DNA from: CAMCYM01 sp964405405
Lineage (GTDB): Bacteria > Bacteroidota > Bacteroidia > Flavobacteriales_D > Sanyastnellaceae
DNA: 64,000 nt
Direction: 5' to 3'
Assembly (NCBI GenBank): GCA_964405405.1
Contig: CAYONT010000003.1
Coordinates: 77,217 to 141,216 of the forward strand
The translations under genes and the position numbers were made by a program. The notes below the pieces were generated by a model. The model was not told the DNA's origin. It searched no databases and saw nothing but the letters and a program-made list of their open reading frames with translations. This document shows, one piece after another, positions 57,082 through 64,000 of the stretch (position 1 is the stretch's first letter; each line of letters begins with the position of its first letter).

Positions 57082-59379
57082 ATGATTGGGCATAAACTTT
57101 CTGGGTTCGTGCGGGCGGGAATTGGACTCCTTGGGTGCGGGTGGGTGGCCAGCGGGTGGGGACAAACCAGCGATACCCTGGCGCCTGTGGGCATGGAGGA
57201 CCGCTGGCATGCCCTGCCGGTGGCGGAGATCGAAGGGTTGGGCCTGGCGGCAGGGGCCGGTGCTTGGTCGGGGGTGCCCGGCTCTTTGCACGTGATCCCG
57301 GCGCGGGAGTTGGGACGGTGGGGGTACAGCGACCCGATGCGGGCGCTGCGGGGGGTGAGCGGCATGCAGTTGCAGGAGGAGGACGGTTGGGGATTGCGCC
57401 CCAACATCGGCATCCGCGGCTCGGGCAGCGAGCGATCCACTCGGGTCACGGTGATGGAGGACGGCATCTTGGCGGCGCCGGCTGCCTATTCGGCTCCAGC
57501 GGCATACTACTTTCCGTCGTTGCCTCGGATGTCCCAGATCGAGGTCCTGAAGGGGAGTGGCCAAATCGCTTTCGGCCCCCGTACCGCGGGCGGTGCCATC
57601 GATTTCCGGTCTACGCCCATTCCCGAGGGTGCGGTGGGGGGGCGGTTGCGCTTGGAGGCGGCAAGTTGGGAAGGGGGTTTGGCCTACGTGCAAGCCGGAG
57701 GCAATGCCCAGATGGACCGCGGAACACTCGGTTACCTTGTGGAGCACCTGCGGTGGGGCAGTGGGGGGTTCAAGGAGCTGCCCGATGGGGGTCCGACAGG
57801 GTTTGACAAGGAGGATGTGATGCTGAAGGTGCGTTGGCGTCCCGTTGGCCGCGCCGGGGCGCGGTTCCAACAGTGCTGGGAGGCCAAGTTGTTGCGCGCC
57901 CAGGAAACGAGCCATGAAACCTATTTGGGGCTATCGGAGGGGGACTTCGCACGGACCCCGCGGGCACGCTATGCGGCTACGCAGGAAGATGAGATGGTGA
58001 CGGATTGGCGTCAGGCGGGCATGCACCACACGCTCAAATGGGAGGGTTCCGGTGCGCTCTGGGTCATGGAGTCCGACGTCTATGGTACGGCGTTTGACCG
58101 AAATTGGTACAAGTTGGACCGGATGGTGGATTCGCTGGGGAATGTGGTTGCACTCGGGTTGTTGTTCACGGAGCCGGAGGCGCACGAGGCGGTTTGGGCC
58201 GTGGTCCGGGGAGCAACGGGTTCAGGAGCGGCGGGACTGGATGTGCGGGCAAATGCGCGGACTTATTATAGTCGCGGGGTGCAGACGCGCTTGAGCCGCA
58301 CTTGGAAGGACGTCCACGGGGTGGAGCAGCGCTGGACGGTGGGGTTGCGTTGGCATGCGGATGGGATGGACCGCTCGGAATGGCGCGATCGGTATCGGAT
58401 GGAGGATGGAAACATGGTGCAGGTGGCCCAAGGGGTTCCGGGCAGTGCTGCGAACGCCGTGACCGGTGCTTCGGCGGCTTCTGGGTGGGCCCGTCTCCAC
58501 TGGGCTCGGGGCCGTTGGGTGATCACGCCGGGGGTGCGGGCAGAGCACATGGTTTTTGAGCAGGTTCAGTTTGGCACGTCGGATGTGGACCGGCGGCTGG
58601 AGGGTGCACGCACGGAACATGCGGTGCAGGTGGTTTTGCCAGGTGTGGGGGTACACCGAGATGCGGGAAACTGGGGTTCCTTTTTCGGAGGGGTACACCG
58701 GGGTTTTGTGCCGCCCGGGGTTCAACCCGGGGCCCGGCCGGAGTACAGCATCCAGGGGGAGGGAGGCGTTCGGGCGAGTGGTCGGGGGTGGGCGGTACAG
58801 GCGGCCGTTTTCAGCAGCCGTTACACCGACATGCTGGGCACCGACTTGACGGCCGTGGGAGGATCGGGCAGCGGGGACCTGTTCAATGGGGGTGCGGCTT
58901 GGACTTCGGGTTGTGAATGGGAAGTTGCTTGGGATCCTATGCATGCATCGAATCGGTCTTGGAACCTACCCATCCGGGCGAGTTATGCATGGACGGTGGC
59001 CCGGTTTACGGAGGCCTTTGATGCGGATTTCGATGCTTGGGGTTCGGTGCAGGCCGGGGACGAAATGCCCTATGTGGCACCGCACCAAGCGAGCCTGCAG
59101 GTGGCATGGGAGTCGACGCGTTGCGCCTTCGATTGGAGCGGTCGCCACCTGTCGGCGATGCGCACCGTCGCGGGTCAGGGTCCGTTGTCGGATCGCGATT
59201 TTACTCCTGCAGTCACTGTGTGGGATGCGGGGTTTCGGGTTGAGCCAGCGCAAGGGTGGAGCGTACGCTGCACGGTGCAGAACGTGTTCGATTCCGACTA
59301 CCTCGTGGCGCGTCGACCGTTCGGCGCTCGGCCGGGACTGCCGCGCATGTTCCGGGTGGGGGTGGAGCTCGCTTTTTGA
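57082..59379 (+). CDS. FecA-like TonB-dependent outer-membrane receptor
   Basis: 765 residues, signal peptide GIGLLGCGWVASGWGQ. The plug domain (about 60-175) has MRALRGVSGMQLQ, NIGIRGSGSERSTRVTVMED and QIEVLKGSGQIAFGPRTAGG. Barrel signatures ETYLGLSEGDFARTPRARYA and GDEMPYVAPHQASLQ are those of FecA-type (ferric citrate/siderophore) receptors. It ends FRVGVELAF, a terminal Phe. There is no N-terminal carboxypeptidase-like or signalling domain, and no adjacent sigma/anti-sigma pair, so FecR-type regulation is not expected. The substrate is probably a ferric chelate, not glucan. Confidence 0.9.
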   Translation: MIGHKLSGFVRAGIGLLGCGWVASGWGQTSDTLAPVGMEDRWHALPVAEIEGLGLAAGAGAWSGVPGSLHVIPARELGRWGYSDPMRALRGVSGMQLQEEDGWGLRPNIGIRGSGSERSTRVTVMEDGILAAPAAYSAPAAYYFPSLPRMSQIEVLKGSGQIAFGPRTAGGAIDFRSTPIPEGAVGGRLRLEAASWEGGLAYVQAGGNAQMDRGTLGYLVEHLRWGSGGFKELPDGGPTGFDKEDVMLKVRWRPVGRAGARFQQCWEAKLLRAQETSHETYLGLSEGDFARTPRARYAATQEDEMVTDWRQAGMHHTLKWEGSGALWVMESDVYGTAFDRNWYKLDRMVDSLGNVVALGLLFTEPEAHEAVWAVVRGATGSGAAGLDVRANARTYYSRGVQTRLSRTWKDVHGVEQRWTVGLRWHADGMDRSEWRDRYRMEDGNMVQVAQGVPGSAANAVTGASAASGWARLHWARGRWVITPGVRAEHMVFEQVQFGTSDVDRRLEGARTEHAVQVVLPGVGVHRDAGNWGSFFGGVHRGFVPPGVQPGARPEYSIQGEGGVRASGRGWAVQAAVFSSRYTDMLGTDLTAVGGSGSGDLFNGGAAWTSGCEWEVAWDPMHASNRSWNLPIRASYAWTVARFTEAFDADFDAWGSVQAGDEMPYVAPHQASLQVAWESTRCAFDWSGRHLSAMRTVAGQGPLSDRDFTPAVTVWDAGFRVEPAQGWSVRCTVQNVFDSDYLVARRPFGARPGLPRMFRVGVELAF

Positions 59380-59784
59380 CCGCCCCGATGACTGCCCCGA
59401 TCGTCGCTTTGCCTGGACGAAAAAAAATGTGGACGGATTGTTGAAAACCCCTTGGTTTTCGCAAGAATGTCCCGATTCTTGCACCGCCAAAGGCCGTGGT
59501 GGCCTCATGGCCGTAACTTTTTGCTTCGGTATGCCCTTGAATCCTTGTCTTTCAGCGCTTTGGAGCCGCGTTTTGGGTCGGGTCATCGACCTGTTTCGGC
59601 GTGCGGTTTCATCGCGAAAGGAGGTGAAGGTTTATGCCCTCCGGACCTGAGGATCCGGGAAAAGGACCGGCGGTCTGACCCAGGCGGCTTCCGGAACCCC
59701 AATCAGCCCGCAGCGCCGGTGCCATGAGGCACCCCCTCGGCAGCCGTCGGGCACCCCATTTTCCCACCCTTTTTTCTCAGTCCC
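59380..59784. other. Long leader of speA with tandem perfect hairpins
   Basis: No gene is convincing in these 405 nt. GAAAACC-CCTT-GGTTTTC (59443-59460) is immediately followed by GCAAGAAT-GTCCCG-ATTCTTGC (59461-59482), two perfect abutting hairpins. Neither is followed by a T run. A second GC-rich potential stem lies around 59727-59757. The region may terminate the receptor transcript or hold a control element of speA. Confidence 0.5.
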
Positions 59785-61410
59785 ATGAAATTGAAGTATT
59801 TCGACCTCATAGACCAAACCTTCGAGTGGCCCCAACAGGAGTTTTCCCTCGACGACGATGGTCAGCTCTCCTTCCACGGCATCCCCATGATGGACTTGGT
59901 GGAGAAATACGGTACTCCGCTGCGTTTGACCTACCTCCCCAAGATCGGTGAGAACATCCGGCTTGCGCACGGCTGGTTCCGGAACGCCATGGAGAAGCTG
60001 GGCTATACCGGCGCCTACCATTACTGCTACGTGACGAAGAGCTCGCACTTCCGACATGTGACCGAGGAGGTGCTCAAACACGGCGCCCACATCGAGACGA
60101 GTTCGCCGTTTGATTTGGACATTGTCTCGGCGTTGCACCGCTCAGGCCACATGGACCGGAGTGCCACGGTGATTTGCAACGGATTCAAGACGTCCGCCTA
60201 CATCGACCGGATTGTCCGCATGCGCACCGAGGGTTACACGGGCATCCTGCCGGTGCTGGACAACGAGCAGGAATTTGCGAAGCTCAACCACGTGGTCCGG
60301 GAAACCATGGATGTGGGGTTGCGGATTGCATCGGAGGAGGAACCCAAGTTCGAGTTCTACACCTCTCGTTTGGGCATCGGATACAAGCGCATCATTCCTT
60401 TCTACCGCGAGCGCATCGAGCACCACCCGTTCATGAAGTTGCGGATGTTGCACTTCTTTGTGAATACGGGCATTCGGGACACTGCGTACTACTGGAACGA
60501 GCTCAACAAGGCGCTGAAGGTGTATTGCGATTTGCGCAAGGTTTGTCCTACCCTCACGGCCTTGAACATCGGCGGCGGACTCCCCATCAAGAACTCCCTC
60601 GCCTTCAGCTACGAGTACGAGTACATGGTCGAGGCCATTCTGGAGCAGATCAAGTCGGCGTGCGAGGAAAACAAGGTCCCCATGCCGGACATCTACACGG
60701 AGTTCGGTTCGTTTACGGTGGGGGAGGCGGGTGCGACGCTGTTCAAGGTGCTCTACCAGAAGCCCCAGAACGACCGGGAGGCTTGGAACATCATCGACTC
60801 TTCGTTCATGACGACCCTGCCCGATACCTGGGCCATCAACCGCCGGTTCCTGATGCTGCCCATCAACCGCTGGGATGCCGCTTATGAGCGGGTATTTTTG
60901 GGGGGGTTGACCTGCGACAGCGACGATTATTACAATTCGGAGCAACACCTGAACGCCATCTACTTGCCCAAATTCAAGGCAAACGATGATTTGTACATCG
61001 GGTTCTTCAATACCGGGGCCTATCAGGACAACATCGGGGGGCACGGGGGTGTACACCATTGCCTCATTCCCGGGTTGCAACATGTGCTCATCGATCGGGA
61101 TGCGGACGATGCCCTGACGTACGAGGTGTTTGCTGAGGAGCAGACGGCAGGCCAAATGCTGTCCCTCCTAGGCTACGACATGCAAGGGGTGAACCCGGAC
61201 GGGACGCTCTCGCCCGAGGTGGCGCAGGCGCCGGTGCCGGCGGTAGCGACGAAGTCCCGCCGCAAGGTGGCCGCTGCTGCGCCGTTGGCGACGGCGGTTC
61301 CGACGGATGAGTCGGGCGCTGCAGCTCGGCCCGAGGTCGCCTTTGCGGAGCACGGCTCCAAGGCGGTGAAACCGCGAAAAACGCCTTCAGGGACGTCGTC
61401 CCGCCAGTGA
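59785..61410 (+). CDS. speA: Arginine decarboxylase (fold III, Bacteroidota type)
   Basis: 541 residues. A PLP-dependent alanine-racemase-fold decarboxylase, shorter than E. coli SpeA. Lys85 in YCYVTKSSHF is the PLP lysine; HIETSSPFDLDI and NIGGGLPIKNS match the family. It makes agmatine from arginine, the first step of polyamine synthesis. After about residue 470 the protein has an Ala/Pro/Lys-rich extension (PVPAVATKSRRKVAAAAPLA) of low complexity, absent from the core family. speB starts 11 nt after the stop. The 5' leader is long. Confidence 0.92.
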   Translation: MKLKYFDLIDQTFEWPQQEFSLDDDGQLSFHGIPMMDLVEKYGTPLRLTYLPKIGENIRLAHGWFRNAMEKLGYTGAYHYCYVTKSSHFRHVTEEVLKHGAHIETSSPFDLDIVSALHRSGHMDRSATVICNGFKTSAYIDRIVRMRTEGYTGILPVLDNEQEFAKLNHVVRETMDVGLRIASEEEPKFEFYTSRLGIGYKRIIPFYRERIEHHPFMKLRMLHFFVNTGIRDTAYYWNELNKALKVYCDLRKVCPTLTALNIGGGLPIKNSLAFSYEYEYMVEAILEQIKSACEENKVPMPDIYTEFGSFTVGEAGATLFKVLYQKPQNDREAWNIIDSSFMTTLPDTWAINRRFLMLPINRWDAAYERVFLGGLTCDSDDYYNSEQHLNAIYLPKFKANDDLYIGFFNTGAYQDNIGGHGGVHHCLIPGLQHVLIDRDADDALTYEVFAEEQTAGQMLSLLGYDMQGVNPDGTLSPEVAQAPVPAVATKSRRKVAAAAPLATAVPTDESGAAARPEVAFAEHGSKAVKPRKTPSGTSSRQ

Positions 61411-61421
61411 TCGGATTCCAC

Positions 61422-62342
61422 ATGTCAACTTCACATCATCCTCATCCTTGGGGGCCGGACCGCGTTTTCGCGGGGGTCGAGCCCCATTTCGGCGCGCGGG
61501 AATCGGCCCGTGCTGTGATCATCCCGGTTCCTTACGACGGCACGTCCACGTGGGGAAAGGGCGCGGACGCGGGGCCAGCGGCCCTGCTCGACGCGGCAGA
61601 CAACATGGAGCTGTACGACATCGAGACGGGCACGGAGGTCTACCGCTCCGGGGTACACTTGGCGGACGCCGTGACGGAGGACGGCTCGCCGGAGTCGATG
61701 GCGGAGGCGGTCCGCGCGGCGGTGGCGACCGTACTGGCGGAGGGCAAGTTGCCCGTCCTCCTCGGCGGTGAGCACAGCGTGAGCATCGGCGCCATCCAAG
61801 CGGCCGCCGCGGCCCACCCGGGCCTGACGGTCCTCCAGCTCGACGCGCACGCGGACCTGCGGGACACCTACCACGGGAGCGCCTGCAACCACGCGTGCGC
61901 GGTTCACTGGGCCTCCCGCCATGTGAACCTGGTCCAGGTCGGCATCCGGAGCATGGACGAGAGCGAGCGTGCCTTCGAGCAACCCGGAAACGTCTTCTAC
62001 GGCTGGGACTGCCATGCCCGGCCGGATGCCGAATGGATGGCCGCCGCGCTGGAACGCTGTGGCGCCCCTGGTACCCCGCTGTACCTGACCATCGACCTCG
62101 ATGCCTTCGATCCCTCGATCCTGCCCGACACCGGCACCCCCGAGCCCGGTGGTTTGGGCTGGTACCAGGTGCTCACCTTCACCCGACTGGCCATGGAGCG
62201 CTTCCACATCGTCGGCTTCGACGTGGTGGAACTGGCGGCCCATGCGCACAGCAAACCCAGCGATTTCCTCGCTGCGAAACTCGTTTACAAGTTGTTGACC
62301 TACGCCCTGCGCCCGGAACCCATTCCGGCACCGGCCCATTGA
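61422..62342 (+). CDS. speB: Agmatinase (ureohydrolase family)
   Basis: 306 residues from the ATG at 61422; an in-frame GTG at 61407 overlaps the speA stop. Mn-binding motifs of the arginase/agmatinase family are present: GGEHSVSIG, LDAHADLRD and DLDAFDPSILPDTGTPEPGG. It hydrolyses agmatine to putrescine and urea, directly following the SpeA step. The next gene starts 8 nt after its stop. Confidence 0.94.
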   Translation: MSTSHHPHPWGPDRVFAGVEPHFGARESARAVIIPVPYDGTSTWGKGADAGPAALLDAADNMELYDIETGTEVYRSGVHLADAVTEDGSPESMAEAVRAAVATVLAEGKLPVLLGGEHSVSIGAIQAAAAAHPGLTVLQLDAHADLRDTYHGSACNHACAVHWASRHVNLVQVGIRSMDESERAFEQPGNVFYGWDCHARPDAEWMAAALERCGAPGTPLYLTIDLDAFDPSILPDTGTPEPGGLGWYQVLTFTRLAMERFHIVGFDVVELAAHAHSKPSDFLAAKLVYKLLTYALRPEPIPAPAH

Positions 62343-62350
62343 CCTATACC

Positions 62351-63331
62351 ATGGAACAAAAAGGATTCATTCGGGAGTTTACTGCCCGCCATTATAAGCA
62401 CTTCAACGCGGCCGTGGTGCCGGAAGCGGCGGCGGCTTACGAGGCCCACCTCACGGCCGGGGGGAAGATGATGGTCACCTTGGCCGGTGCCATGAGTACA
62501 GCGGAGTTGGGGAAGAGTTTGGCCCAAATGATCCGGGAAGACAAGGTGCATATCATTTCTTGCACGGGAGCGAATCTGGAAGAGGATGTGATGAACCTTG
62601 TGGCCCACAGCCACTACGCGCGGGTTCCCCACTACCGGGACCTGACCCCGGCCGATGAGCAGGCGCTGCTGGACCGGGGCATGAACCGGGTCACCGACAC
62701 GTGCATTCCGGAGGAAGAAGCGTTTCGGCGGCTGGAGCAGCACATGGTGGATCTCTGGCAGGCAGCCGAAGCCCGCGGAGAGCGCAAGTTTCCGCACGAA
62801 TTCTTCTTCGAGGCCATTCGCAGTGGCGTCCTGGAGCAGTACTACGAAATCGACCCCCAGGACAGTTGGATGGTGGCTGCGGCGGAGAAGAACTTGCCCA
62901 TGGTCGTGCCCGGCTGGGAAGACAGCACCCTTGGAAACATCTTCGCAGCCCACTGCATCGCCGGGGACGTGAAGCCCGCCACCGTGAAGTCGGGCATTGA
63001 GTACATGATTTGGCTTGCGGACTGGTACACAAAAACCACCGCCCATGGAAGCACCATCGGATTCTTCCAAATCGGTGGCGGCATCGCCGGGGACTTCCCG
63101 ATTTGCGTCGTGCCCATGCTGCATCAGGACCTGGGCCGGGAGGAAGTGCCGTTGTGGGGCTATTTCTGCCAAATTTCAGACAGCACCACCTCCTTTGGTT
63201 CTTATTCCGGAGCGGTTCCCAACGAGAAAATCACCTGGGGCAAGTTGGGCGTCGATACCCCCAAATTTGTCATCGAATCGGATGCAACAATTGTGGCTCC
63301 GCTCATGTTTGGTTGGTTGTTGAATTGGTAA
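62351..63331 (+). CDS. Deoxyhypusine-synthase-like protein
   Basis: 326 residues from the ATG at 62351. It is homologous to eukaryotic/archaeal deoxyhypusine synthase: SCTGANLEEDVMNLVAHSHY (NAD-binding start), GIEYMIWLADWY, FFQIGGGIAGDFPICVVPML and SDSTTSFGSYSGAVPNEKI. Lys298 in ITWGKLGVD matches the catalytic Lys of DHS. Bacteria lack eIF5A, so the substrate must differ; homospermidine or another aminobutyl transfer from spermidine is the most plausible, given speA-speB immediately upstream. The actual product is unknown. Confidence 0.9.
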   Translation: MEQKGFIREFTARHYKHFNAAVVPEAAAAYEAHLTAGGKMMVTLAGAMSTAELGKSLAQMIREDKVHIISCTGANLEEDVMNLVAHSHYARVPHYRDLTPADEQALLDRGMNRVTDTCIPEEEAFRRLEQHMVDLWQAAEARGERKFPHEFFFEAIRSGVLEQYYEIDPQDSWMVAAAEKNLPMVVPGWEDSTLGNIFAAHCIAGDVKPATVKSGIEYMIWLADWYTKTTAHGSTIGFFQIGGGIAGDFPICVVPMLHQDLGREEVPLWGYFCQISDSTTSFGSYSGAVPNEKITWGKLGVDTPKFVIESDATIVAPLMFGWLLNW

Positions 63332-63379
63332 GTTCGCCCTGTCAGCATCTGCACTCATTTCCCATTCCCTTCTGTCGCC

Positions 63380-63805
63380 ATGAAGCGCGTCATCAAGAAT
63401 TACACCAACATCGAGGCCAAACACATCGCGCTCATTGCCAAGGCGTACCCAGAGGGTTTTGGAGATGAGGACCTCCAGGTTCTTTCGATGCCCAACGGCA
63501 AGTATCTCCGCGCACTGGAGGTGACCACCGAGGACACGATTTACCTGTTCCGCATCGACGATGAGATGTTGGAGGTATTGGAGGACGCGACGGACGATGG
63601 CTTCGAGCTGGATGTCGATGCAGTGGCAACCCCGGGCAGCGGTGGCAAGTCTGGGAAGCCACCGGTGGATCTCGACGAGGTCGATCGCGGTGACGACGGC
63701 GACTCGGACGGCGAGGATGACGACAGAGATGACGATCGGGACGATGACAGCGAGGACGACAGTGAGGACGACCGGGACGACCGGGACGACGACGAGGAGG
63801 ATTGA
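63380..63805 (+). CDS. Small conserved protein with poly-acidic C-terminal tail
   Basis: 141 residues. Residues 1-80 form a compact globular part, MKRVIKNYTNIEAKHIALIA and YLFRIDDEMLEVLEDATDDG. The last 45 residues are almost entirely Asp/Glu with a few Arg and Ser, encoded by GAC/GAT-rich DNA from about 63680. No signal peptide. The globular part looks conserved in Bacteroidota, but I know no function. It follows the DHS-like gene by 48 nt and precedes tRNA-Val. Acidic tails often bind basic proteins or cations; here that is speculative. Confidence 0.8.
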   Translation: MKRVIKNYTNIEAKHIALIAKAYPEGFGDEDLQVLSMPNGKYLRALEVTTEDTIYLFRIDDEMLEVLEDATDDGFELDVDAVATPGSGGKSGKPPVDLDEVDRGDDGDSDGEDDDRDDDRDDDSEDDSEDDRDDRDDDEED

Positions 63806-63816
63806 GTTCGGGGCGG

Positions 63817-63846
63817 TTTGATTTTCAAAAGAACCGCGTATCTTCG
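63817..63846 (+). promoter_or_regulatory. Promoter of tRNA-Val
   Basis: TTTG at 63817-63820 and TATCTTCG at 63839-63846 with 18 nt between give the best complete Bacteroidota -33/-7 promoter in the window. The tRNA begins 25 nt downstream. Confidence 0.7.
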
Positions 63847-63871
63847 CAGCCCCGTAAGGGGCAAAGCTGAG

Positions 63872-63945
<74 letters not shown>

Positions 63946-63956
63946 CAACCCTTGGG

Positions 63957-63999
63957 AACCCCCTGTTTACCGCTTGCGGTGGCAGGGGGTTAACTTTTT
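63957..63999 (+). terminator. Terminator after tRNA-Val
   Basis: AACCCCCTG (63957-63965) pairs with CAGGGGGTT (63983-63991) around an inner ACCGC/GCGGT stem. AACTTTTTC follows at the end of the window. Confidence 0.75.
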
Positions 64000-64000
64000 C

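Overview
The window is one contiguous stretch of a GC-rich Bacteroidota chromosome, probably Flavobacteriales-like; I cannot place it below that. The evidence is: promoter -7 elements of the TAnnTTTG type, no obvious Shine-Dalgarno sequences, type IX secretion (T9SS) sorting tails, secreted proteins with TDATACNYD-type cysteine repeats, a Y_Y_Y/LuxR one-component sensor, and a speA-speB-deoxyhypusine-synthase-like cluster.

Layout. 1-3911: suf iron-sulfur cluster operon (3' end of sufC, sufD, sufS, sufE) with the rRNA methyltransferase gene tlyA inserted between sufD and sufS. 4122-7723 (minus): a RidA-family deaminase, a DUF3108 protein, tryptophan 2,3-dioxygenase and an M23 peptidase lipoprotein, divergent from an Xaa-Pro aminopeptidase (7779-9071). 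9207-14561: a 1784-residue secreted mosaic starting with a 5'-nucleotidase. 14627-16953 (minus): an oxygenase-only nitric oxide synthase overlapping a thioredoxin-fold lipoprotein. 17010-21242: TonB-C-domain protein, miaE, an RlmI-like methyltransferase and RNase R. 21295-27127 (minus): a molybdenum-enzyme operon (membrane protein, P-loop NTPase/MobA fusion, fdhD, small protein, FdhF/YdeP-type oxidoreductase).

27184-27393 holds tRNA genes with anticodons CAU and CCU (Arg). The last 51 bp of the tRNA-Arg region are duplicated at 29872-29922 with one mismatch. Between the copies lie a GT61-type glycosyltransferase and an NDP-hexose 2,3-dehydratase; beyond the second copy are a frameshifted tyrosine recombinase and two 225-residue secreted proteins. 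The whole 27.4-33.0 kb stretch is visibly AT-richer than its flanks and reads as a genomic island.

33014-52723 is a beta-glucan (probably laminarin-type) degradation locus: two GH16 enzymes, a GH3, a clan-A glycosidase, a four-repeat carbohydrate-binding protein, jelly-roll binding proteins, two lipoproteins, two probable outer-membrane barrels, and a divergently transcribed sensor/LuxR regulator. There is no SusC/SusD pair. Eight genes (39744-52723) are translationally overlapped or spaced by a few bases, so they form one operon.

52743-57081 (minus): a conserved hypothetical protein, a PKD/T9SS surface protein and a fatty acid desaturase. 57082-59379: a FecA-like TonB-dependent receptor. 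59785-63805: speA, speB, a deoxyhypusine-synthase-like gene and an Asp-tailed protein, then tRNA-Val(GAC) and a terminator.

The most striking global signal is at promoters. In eight genes a TAnnTTTG-like element ends exactly 4 nt before the start codon (6 nt in two more), which predicts systematic leaderless transcription.
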